A stretch of 64,000 bases of DNA from Streptomyces uncialis. GTDB lineage: Bacteria > Actinomycetota > Actinomycetes > Streptomycetales > Streptomycetaceae. Location: the NCBI RefSeq assembly GCF_001905345.1, contig NZ_LFBV01000010.1, positions 348,224 through 412,223 of the forward strand. Reading direction: 5' to 3'. Positions 58,894 to 64,000 of the stretch are shown piece after piece (within the stretch, counting starts at the first letter, position 1; every line of letters begins with the position of its first letter). Under the pieces are notes generated by a model. It ran no database searches, had not been told where the DNA came from, and saw nothing but the letters and a program-made list of their open reading frames with translations. The position numbers were made by a program, and so were the translations under genes.

Positions 58894-59121
58894 TCAGGCG
58901 GGGAGGCCGAACCACACGGGGTCGATACCCGCCGCGGCCAGCTCCTCCGTGGTGAAGCGCAGCGGTTCGGCGTCCGGCCGTTTGCTGTCACCCACGGCCC
59001 AGGCACCCGGCGCGATCCTCGCGAGCGTCACGCACGACTCACCGTCCGGGTGCGTGTTGCCACCGCATGCCTTCGAGAACGCGACTCCGTGGAGGGGGAG
59101 CCCGTACAGATCGGTCGCCAT
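58894..59121 (-). CDS. DUF397 family protein, divergent form
   Basis: A 75-residue protein starting MATDLYGLPLHGVAFSKACG and containing CVTLARIAPGAWAVGDSKRP, EPLRFTTEELAA. The C-V-x-L and DSK-R-P...P-L-x-F pattern is DUF397. These small proteins are usually encoded beside XRE/DUF5753 regulators (the WhiJ-type loci of Streptomyces) and probably bind or modulate them. It follows the regulator by 65 bases on the same strand. Start: ATG at 59121 with AAAGGCG close upstream; another ATG at 59142 is possible. Confidence 0.75.
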   Translation of the reverse strand: MATDLYGLPLHGVAFSKACGGNTHPDGESCVTLARIAPGAWAVGDSKRPDAEPLRFTTEELAAAGIDPVWFGLPA

Positions 59122-59186
59122 CGCGTCGCCTTTCGCCTTCATCCGAATGCGTCGGGACCAATCATGTCCGGGCAGCGGGCCGGTTC

Positions 59187-60038
59187 CTAGACGGTTTCCT
59201 GTTCACGAAAAAGCTCGTCCCGAATGGCCGCGATCAGGGTGCGCATATCGTCGCCGGAAACAGCGACACCACTGAACCGTTCGAATTTGGCAACATACAG
59301 CGCGATGTCCCTAGGATCTGTCATCACTGTTTCCGCATGGATCATCTCGACGGTCACCGTACGCTCGTCCTTGATGGAGAACGAGTGGCCCGGAAATTCC
59401 GTCTGCGCGGCCGACAGCCCGACGATCCCGATGTCCACGCCGGGCAGCCGGGACACGGAGATCAGCCGGTCGAGCTGTCCCGCCATGACCAGTGGTGGAA
59501 CGATGCGCCACCGGAGGACGGATTCCGTGATGATGAAACGGAACGCCTTCTCTTCCGAGTACAGGATGCTTTGCCGAGCCAGCCTCACACCGACGGTTCG
59601 CTCCAGCTGCGCTTCGGTGAGACCTTTCCCGGCGAAGACCGCTCTCACGTATTCGGGGGTCTGGAGCAGACCAGGGACGAGCGAGTGCTGGAACAGGCGG
59701 AGCAGGGTTGTCTGTGATTCAAGTGCCTTTACCTGCTCCTGCTTCCGGCTGTACCCCAGCCGCCGCACGAGGCGCCACGCCGTGACCTCCGTGGTGGCCT
59801 CTCCGACCGCCGCCATGTACTCGCCCTTGACTTCGTCCGAGACACCGATGGCGGTGAGAATACAGTCGACGTCCGTGACGCTCGGAGCTGTCTTCCCGTT
59901 CTCGATCTTGGACAGCTTGGAACGGGACATGACAGCGCTACGGGCGACCGCTTTGGCCTCCAGTCCGGAGGACTCCCGCAGTTCCCGCAGCGCTGGCCCG
60001 AGGCCGGACTTCTTCACCCGCCGTACTCTGTCCACCAT
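59187..60038 (-). CDS. XRE-family regulator with DUF5753 domain
   Basis: A 283-residue regulator. The N-terminal helix-turn-helix (about 14-65; LRELRESSGLEAKAVARSAV, MSRSKLSKIENGKTAPSVTD) binds DNA. Residues about 100-280 are the DUF5753 domain (LLRLFQHSLVPGLLQTPEYV, GQLDRLISVSRLPGVDIGIV, FPGHSFSIKDERTVTVEMIH). Such WhiJ-like proteins act with DUF397 partners in development and antibiotic control. The start overlaps the DUF6879 gene by 25 bases. A perfect 8-4-8 palindrome lies upstream of the operon (60787-60806) and is the natural operator candidate. It sits in an accessory region between two core radical-SAM-associated genes. Confidence 0.9.
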   Translation of the reverse strand: MVDRVRRVKKSGLGPALRELRESSGLEAKAVARSAVMSRSKLSKIENGKTAPSVTDVDCILTAIGVSDEVKGEYMAAVGEATTEVTAWRLVRRLGYSRKQEQVKALESQTTLLRLFQHSLVPGLLQTPEYVRAVFAGKGLTEAQLERTVGVRLARQSILYSEEKAFRFIITESVLRWRIVPPLVMAGQLDRLISVSRLPGVDIGIVGLSAAQTEFPGHSFSIKDERTVTVEMIHAETVMTDPRDIALYVAKFERFSGVAVSGDDMRTLIAAIRDELFREQETV

Positions 60039-60541
60039 TCGGAGAACGGCACAGCCCGGTCCATGGCCGTGTCCCGGTAGGCCAAGAACCTGGAGAGCTG
60101 TTCCTCCCCATGGAAATCAGTACCCAGGTACCGGCCGTCCCCGTCGTACTTCATGGCTCCGACGGTCCGCTCGTCGAACAGCCAGAAGTCCGGCGCCTGA
60201 GGAATCGGGTTCTCCTGGTGCGTCGTGTCCAGGATGAAGAACTCTTCCCCGGCCGCCATGTTCCGACGGTATCCCCAGGAGAGCTCGAACCGGAGATAGT
60301 CCGTCAGCGGACGGGCCAGGACATGGACACGGTAGATCCGCTTTCCCGACCGGACCGCATCCCCGACCGTCTTCACCCACGCGGCCGTCTTGTACTCTTC
60401 CGGCTGCGGCTCACCTGCGAGAAACGCCCGGTACGCGTCGGCACCGCCCGACTTGCTGTAGTCGTCCAGGGTCTCCAGCCGGAACGCCTCCCGGTCGAAT
60501 TCCTTGAAGCAATCCCCCAGCGTCCTAGATGAGATCGTCAC
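60014..60541 (-). CDS. DUF6879 family protein
   Basis: A 175-residue protein starting MTISSRTLGDCFKEFDREAF, with RLETLDDYSK, WVKTVGDAVRSGKRIYRVHV, DYLRFELSWGYRRNMAAGEE and FWLFDERTVGAMKYDGDGRY. This matches DUF6879, a small family common next to XRE/DUF5753 regulators in Streptomyces; the PLTDYLRFEL-Y/W-G-Y core is typical. Function unknown; an effector or ligand-sensing partner is inferred. It overlaps the upstream small gene by 17 bases and the downstream regulator by 25 bases, so all three are made together. Confidence 0.85.
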   Translation of the reverse strand: MTISSRTLGDCFKEFDREAFRLETLDDYSKSGGADAYRAFLAGEPQPEEYKTAAWVKTVGDAVRSGKRIYRVHVLARPLTDYLRFELSWGYRRNMAAGEEFFILDTTHQENPIPQAPDFWLFDERTVGAMKYDGDGRYLGTDFHGEEQLSRFLAYRDTAMDRAVPFSEWWTEYGG

Positions 60542-60716
60542 GAACGGCCTTTCGGATGAGCTCCACGGGGATCTCCACCAGGGTTTCGTGGGCGGGGATC
60601 TCCAGTCCGTGTTCGGTGATCCTGGCCCCTTGGACAGCGAGCGTGCCCCGGTTCGTGAGGTAGAGGGCAGGACACTCGCCCTCTTCGCACTCGCCCACCA
60701 GCCGCGTCAGCTTCAC
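60525..60716 (-). CDS. 63-residue protein, first gene of the regulator operon
   Basis: MKLTRLVGECEEGECPALYL, then TNRGTLAVQGARITEHGLEI and PVELIRKAVRDDLI. It has two close cysteines (C10, C15) and a beta-rich look. Small proteins of this kind accompany DUF6879/XRE loci, but I know no function. The start ATG at 60716 has GGGGGAACATG-like purines upstream. It overlaps the DUF6879 gene by 17 bases. Confidence 0.7.
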   Translation of the reverse strand: MKLTRLVGECEEGECPALYLTNRGTLAVQGARITEHGLEIPAHETLVEIPVELIRKAVRDDLI

Positions 60717-60786
60717 ATGTTCCCCCTGCTCTTCGGGTGTCCCGACAGATGCTCGCGGTCCCGGCCGGGGAGAGACAAGGGGTTCG

Positions 60787-60806
60787 GGTTTCCACTACTG
60801 GAAACC
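60787..60806. promoter_or_regulatory. Perfect 8-4-8 palindrome upstream of the XRE operon (operator candidate)
   Basis: GGTTTCCACTACTGGAAACC: arms GGTTTCCA and TGGAAACC around CTAC, 71-90 bases before the first gene of the operon, in a 119-base gap that must hold its promoter. It suits a dimeric XRE repressor. Confidence 0.55.
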
Positions 60807-60835
60807 GGCCGGGCTCCCGCAACGGGGACAGAAAT

Positions 60836-60962
60836 GAGGCGGCAGGACATCGCTGTCCTGCCGCCTCTCACCTTGGCGGGTGTCCCGGTCGGCCCGGCGC
60901 GCGCTGCTACTTCACGACCGTCAGCGGCAGCAGCTTCTTGCCCGTGGGGCCGATCTGGATGG
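60836..60962 (-). pseudogene. Duplicated 3' end and terminator of the radical SAM gene (left copy)
   Basis: 60907-60962 is identical, base for base over 56 bases, to 62359-62414, the last 18 codons and stop (…IQIGPTGKKLLPLTVVK) of the TIGR03960 gene. The following terminator hairpin (60836-60867) is also identical to 62290-62321; the roughly 40 bases between differ at about six positions plus a two-base indel. The fragment has no start and cannot be functional. It is a direct repeat bracketing 60963-62289. Confidence 0.93.
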
Positions 60963-61000
60963 CGGGTCCGTCCCGAAGGCCGTGTGTCTCCGCCAGGCGC

Positions 61001-61213
61001 TCAGACGTCGCCGTCCCGGGCCAGCGTGACCAATCCGGCGAACGCGCCAGAGGTGAATATGAGGACCGGCCCATCAGACAGCTTGCTGTCCCGAACGGGA
61101 ACCGTACCGGTAGCGGACGCGTACGCAGGAGCCCACTCGACGCACTCGCCGCCGTTGCTCTGGCTGTAGCTCGAACTCGTCCAGTCCTGCTCAGGAATGT
61201 CGGTACGGGTCAT
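61001..61213 (-). CDS. DUF397 family protein, canonical form
   Basis: A 70-residue protein: DWTSSSYSQSNGGECVEWAP, then TVPVRDSKLSDGPVLIFTSG and AFAGLVTLARDGDV. This is the textbook DUF397 pattern (W-x-SSYS, CVE, VRDSK, P-x-L-x-F). Its ATG at 61213 overlaps the stop of a regulator remnant by four bases (ATGA), the arrangement normal for XRE-DUF397 pairs, but the regulator itself is lost. It ends 38 bases before the duplicated gene tail. It is therefore probably cargo of an inserted segment, now an orphan. Confidence 0.85.
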   Translation of the reverse strand: MTRTDIPEQDWTSSSYSQSNGGECVEWAPAYASATGTVPVRDSKLSDGPVLIFTSGAFAGLVTLARDGDV

Positions 61214-61359
61214 GAGTAACAGTCCTTCGAAATGGAGTCGATCAACTGTGCCGACTCATCCAACGGCGCACCGTGGACATCGGTGTACACCAACTCATCC
61301 TGGACACGCCCTTGTACTTCGCGCTCTGCGAAGCTCACAACGGGGGACGGTACAAGCAT
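61210..61359 (-). pseudogene. C-terminal remnant of an XRE/DUF5753 regulator
   Basis: About 49 codons (MLVPSPVVSFAEREVQGRVQ then DELVYTDVHGAPLDESAQLI and DSISKDCYS) end in a stop that overlaps the DUF397 start. The pattern Y-x3-G-A-P-L-D-E-S-A-x-L-I resembles the DUF5753 C-terminus (A-L-S-P-E-S-x-x-L-I). No HTH or earlier DUF5753 part is in frame upstream before the methyltransferase, so this is a truncated gene. GC3 is lower than in core genes. Extent and family are inferred. Confidence 0.5.
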
Positions 61360-61512
61360 CACACCCCGCTGATCGAGCGTCGCCGTGACGGAGTCGTGGC
61401 GCGCACTGCCGAACTCATCCGCGGCAACGGCTTCGCCGTCGATGACGAGCTGTGGGAGGTCGACGCGTCCGACTGCTCGCCGTGTGACAACAAGGTGCCC
61501 GACAGTCACTGA
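61273..61512 (+). CDS. Possible small protein overlapping the regulator remnant
   Basis: A 79-residue frame with about 80 percent GC3, including TPLYFALCEAHNGGRYKHHT, GVVARTAELIRGNGFAVDDE and LWEVDASDCSPCDNKVPDSH. The codon bias looks more coding-like than the opposite-strand remnant over 61360-61512, and it reads in the same direction as the methyltransferase. There is no ribosome-binding site before the GTG at 61273 and I recognise no family. Both this and the remnant cannot be fully right over 61273-61359. Confidence 0.35.
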   Translation: MDIGVHQLILDTPLYFALCEAHNGGRYKHHTPLIERRRDGVVARTAELIRGNGFAVDDELWEVDASDCSPCDNKVPDSH

Positions 61513-61609
61513 CGCGGCGCTACAGTTCCAGCCCCTGCCCTGCCTCCAAGGGGTCTCCAAGGGCGGGGGCACCGAAACTGCCCGTACCCATCCGACGAAG
61601 GACGCTCCG

Positions 61610-62281
61610 TTGCCGGCACGCCACGACATCGACGCCGAACGCGAACTCTGGAACGCCTACGCGACGAGCACACGGAAGGACGTGTACGAGTCGGAGCCGG
61701 TCTTTCGCTGGACGCAGTACGCCGGGCATGGTCCGGGCCCCGAACTTCTCGGGTCCCCGGAATCCGTCCTTGAGATCGGATGCGGGACGGGGCGCGCGCT
61801 CGCCTATCTGGCACAGCGAGGAGTGAAGGCCACGGGCGTGGACCTGTCCCCCGTGATGGTGGAGCACACGACGGAGCGATGGGGTCCCATGGGGGCACGG
61901 TTCGTCTGTGCGGAAGTCCTCGGCCACCTCGCCGACACGGGCGAGAAGTACGACGCGGTCTATTCGATGTTCGGCGCGGTCTGGTTCACCGATCCGACCA
62001 GGCTCTTCCCGCTGATCCCACCCCGGCTGAACCCAGGTGGGGTCCTGGTCTTCTCCCAGCCCCCCGCGATTCCGGGAGCCTACGGGCCGCAGGGAATGTA
62101 CAAGGGCGGGTTCGCCGGTCCGGCCATGTTCACCTACCGGTACAGCTATACGCCCCGCAAGTGGGAGAGCCTGCTGCTCAAAGCGGGGTTCCTTGAGGCT
62201 GAGGCGCGGGTGATCGAAGCCCCGACGCCCGGCCACATCGGAACCCTGATCGTCCGGGCCCGCATGGCTGAGACGTTCTGA
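61610..62281 (+). CDS. SAM-dependent methyltransferase
   Basis: A 223-residue class I methyltransferase. SAM-binding motif I is VLEIGCGTGRALAYLAQRG (about 47-65), followed by GVDLSPVMVEHT, KYDAVYSMFGAVWFTDP (about 110-126), and LNPGGVLVFSQPP. The substrate is unknown; small-molecule methylation is likely given the length and lack of an RNA- or DNA-specific domain. The TTG at 61610 is chosen because GAAGGA sits eight bases upstream. Its stop is 8 bases from a shared terminator. It lies inside the directly repeated bracket with the orphan DUF397 gene, so it is probably horizontally acquired cargo. Confidence 0.8.
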   Translation: MPARHDIDAERELWNAYATSTRKDVYESEPVFRWTQYAGHGPGPELLGSPESVLEIGCGTGRALAYLAQRGVKATGVDLSPVMVEHTTERWGPMGARFVCAEVLGHLADTGEKYDAVYSMFGAVWFTDPTRLFPLIPPRLNPGGVLVFSQPPAIPGAYGPQGMYKGGFAGPAMFTYRYSYTPRKWESLLLKAGFLEAEARVIEAPTPGHIGTLIVRARMAETF

Positions 62282-62289
62282 GAACAAAA

Positions 62290-62321
62290 GAGGCGGCAGG
62301 ACATCGCTGTCCTGCCGCCTC
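62290..62321. terminator. Shared terminator of methyltransferase and radical SAM gene
   Basis: Perfect 14-base arms GAGGCGGCAGGACA and TGTCCTGCCGCCTC, loop TCGC, preceded by AAAA (T-rich for minus strand transcripts). An identical hairpin is at 60836-60867. Confidence 0.85.
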
Positions 62322-62414
62322 TTACTTCGGCGGGTGTCCCGGTCAGGCCGGTGCGCCGCTACTTCACGACCGTCAGCGGCAGCAGCTTCTTGCCCGTGGG
62401 GCCGATCTGGATGG
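62290..62414. repeat. Right copy of the gene-tail direct repeat
   Basis: Matches 60836-60962 with 56 identical bases at the coding end and 33 at the hairpin end; the repeat period is 1454 bases on the hairpin side and 1452 on the coding side. Confidence 0.93.
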
Positions 62415-64000
62415 ACGTGTCCAACTGCGGGCACACCCCGCAGTCGAAGCACGGGGTCCAGCGGCAGTCGTCGACCTCGGTCTCGTCGAGGGCGTCCTGC
62501 CAGTCCTCCCAGAGCCAGTCCTTGTCGAGGCCGGAGTCGAGGTGGTCCCAGGGCAGGACCTCCTCGTAGGTGCGCTCGCGGGTGGTGTACCAGTCGACGT
62601 CGAGACCGACCGCGGGCAGTTCCTTCGCCGCGCAGGCCATCCAGCGGTCGTACGAGAAGTACTCACGCCAGCCGTCGAACCGGCCGCCGTCCTCGTAGAC
62701 GGCGCGGATGACCGGGCCGAGGCGGCGGTCGCCGCGGGACAGCAGGCCCTCGACGATGCCGGGCTTGCCGTCGTGGTAGCGGAAGCCGATGGAGCGGCCG
62801 TACTTCTTGTCGCCGCGGATACGGTCCCGCAGCTTGCCGAGCCGGGCGTCCGTCTCCTCGGCGGAGAGCTGGGGCGCCCACTGGAAGGGGGTGTGCGGCT
62901 TGGGCACGAACCCGCCGATGGACACCGTGCAGCGGATGTCGTTGGCGCCGGAGACCTCACGGCCCTTCTGGATGACGTTCATCGCCATGTCGGCGATCTG
63001 GAGGACGTCCTCGTCGGTCTCGGTGGGCAGACCGCACATGAAGTACAGCTTCACCTGGCGCCAGCCGTTGCCGTAGGCGGTGGCGACCGTGCGGATCAGG
63101 TCCTCCTCGGAGACCATCTTGTTGATGACCTTGCGCAGCCGCTCCGAGCCGCCCTCGGGGGCGAAGGTCAGCCCGGACCTGCGGCCGTTGCGGGTCAGCT
63201 CGTTCGCCAGGTCGACGTTGAAGGCGTCCACCCGGGTCGACGGGAGGGACAGTCCGATCTTGTCCTTCTCGTACCGGTCCGCGAGGCCCTTCGCCACGTC
63301 CGCGATCTCGGTGTGGTCGGCGCTGGACAGCGACAGCAGACCGACCTCCTCGAAGCCGGTCGCCTTGAGGCCCTTCTCGACCATCTCACCGATACCGGTG
63401 ATGCTGCGCTCACGGACCGGACGGGTGATCATGCCCGCCTGGCAGAAGCGGCAGCCCCGGGTGCAGCCGCGGAAGATCTCCACGGACATCCGCTCGTGGA
63501 CGGTCTCCGCGAGGGGGACGAGGGGCTGCTTGGGGTAGGGCCACTCGTCGAGGTCCATGACGGTGTGCTTGGACACCCGCCACGGCACGCCCGAGCGGTT
63601 GGGCACGACCCGGCCGATCCGGCCGTCCGGCAGGTACTCGACGTCGTAGAACCGGGGGACGTACACCCCGCCGGTGCGCGCGAGCCGGAACAGCACTTCC
63701 TCGCGCCCGCCGGGACGGCCCTCTGCCTTCCAGGCGCGGACGATGTCGGTGATCTCCAGGACGGCCTGCTCGCCGTCGCCGATGACCGCGCAGTCGATGA
63801 AGTCCGCGACCGGCTCCGGGTTGAACGCCGCGTGACCGCCCGCGAGGACGATCGGGTCGTCGATGTCCCGGTCCTTGGACTCCAGCGGGATACCCGCGAG
63901 GTCCAGGGCGGTGAGCATGTTGGTGTAGCCCAGCTCCGTGGAGAAGCTCAGCCCGAACACGTCGAACGCCTTGACCGGGCGGTGCCCGTCGACCGTGAAC
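62359..64000 (-). CDS. TIGR03960 family radical SAM protein (partial, runs off the right edge)
   Basis: 547 C-terminal codons are in the window; the frame is open to the edge (FTVDGHRPVKAFD precedes VFGLSFSTELGYTNM). A B12-binding-like region (ELGYTNMLTALDLAGIPLES, VLAGGHAAFNPEPVADFIDC) is followed by the radical SAM cluster motif EIFRGCTRGCRFCQAGMITR (C-x3-C-x2-C), then RSGLTFAPEGGSERLRKVIN, KLYFMCGLPTETDEDV, and a C-terminal Cys-rich site TPCFDCGVCPQLD. The family is normally adjacent to TIGR03936, here 5.5 kb downstream. The methylthiolation or other chemistry is unknown. Its 3' end is duplicated at 60.9 kb. Confidence 0.93.
   Translation of the reverse strand, partial: FTVDGHRPVKAFDVFGLSFSTELGYTNMLTALDLAGIPLESKDRDIDDPIVLAGGHAAFNPEPVADFIDCAVIGDGEQAVLEITDIVRAWKAEGRPGGREEVLFRLARTGGVYVPRFYDVEYLPDGRIGRVVPNRSGVPWRVSKHTVMDLDEWPYPKQPLVPLAETVHERMSVEIFRGCTRGCRFCQAGMITRPVRERSITGIGEMVEKGLKATGFEEVGLLSLSSADHTEIADVAKGLADRYEKDKIGLSLPSTRVDAFNVDLANELTRNGRRSGLTFAPEGGSERLRKVINKMVSEEDLIRTVATAYGNGWRQVKLYFMCGLPTETDEDVLQIADMAMNVIQKGREVSGANDIRCTVSIGGFVPKPHTPFQWAPQLSAEETDARLGKLRDRIRGDKKYGRSIGFRYHDGKPGIVEGLLSRGDRRLGPVIRAVYEDGGRFDGWREYFSYDRWMACAAKELPAVGLDVDWYTTRERTYEEVLPWDHLDSGLDKDWLWEDWQDALDETEVDDCRWTPCFDCGVCPQLDTSIQIGPTGKKLLPLTVVK

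Noticed and set aside
60963-62289. Insertion sequence
   Set aside because: No transposase frame and no terminal inverted repeats; the bracketing repeats are direct and derive from a gene end.

Overview
The window is chromosomal DNA of a Streptomyces or very close relative. The evidence is very high GC with strong GC3 bias, frequent GTG/TTG starts, and a run of core genes in the order known from Streptomyces chromosomes: hemW, fadD-type ligase, lepA, rpsT, holA, comEC/comEA, degV, leuS, histidine phosphatase, rsfS, LCP gene, nadD, proA, proB, teichoic-acid genes, obgE, rpmA, rplU, rne and the paired radical-SAM genes. Family names come from motifs read by eye; no database search was possible.

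Layout. 0-7.4 kb: DUF3097 gene and hemW (convergent), a SpoIIE phosphatase, an acyl-CoA ligase, and blocks of a dispersed intergenic repeat. 7.4-19.4 kb: lepA and rpsT (divergent), holA, a YceI-type protein, the comEA-comEC DNA-uptake pair, degV and a coiled-coil membrane protein. 19.5-22.7 kb: leuS behind a leucine-codon leader peptide and an attenuator hairpin. 23.1-26.0 kb: a two-gene redox module (heme membrane protein plus NuoF-like flavoprotein fused to a ferredoxin). 26.1-27.2 kb: two identical tRNA-Ala(GGC) genes bracketing two zinc-ribbon genes. 27.3-31.7 kb: nadD, an LCP glycopolymer transferase, rsfS and a phosphatase, plus a 52-residue membrane protein. 32-35 kb: an M48 protease and a paralogous pair of membrane proteins. 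35.2-39.1 kb: proA and proB, separated by a small gene and a striking 89-90 bp tandem array. 39.4-48.8 kb: three TagF-type teichoic-acid polymerase-like proteins, two fused to a GT2 glycosyltransferase, with galE between. 49-56.9 kb: obgE, rpmA, rplU, RNase E and the TIGR03936-type gene.

56.9-62.3 kb is the accessory part. It holds a repeat-built membrane protein, an unknown gene, an XRE/DUF5753 regulator operon with DUF6879 and DUF397 partners and a perfect palindromic operator candidate, an orphan DUF397 gene with the tail of a lost regulator, and a SAM methyltransferase. The last part is bracketed by a duplication of the 3' end and terminator of the radical-SAM gene at 62.36 kb, which runs off the right edge. 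This looks like an insertion scar separating two radical-SAM-associated genes that normally sit together.

Functionally the window combines translation and ribosome assembly (lepA, rpsT, leuS, rsfS, obgE, rpmA, rplU, rne), proline and NAD synthesis, and cell-envelope glycopolymer work (GT2/TagF proteins, galE, LCP protein). The strongest leads for something new are the gene-tail duplication with its regulator/DUF397 cargo, the proB-side tandem array, and the electron-transfer pair with a missing cluster ligand.
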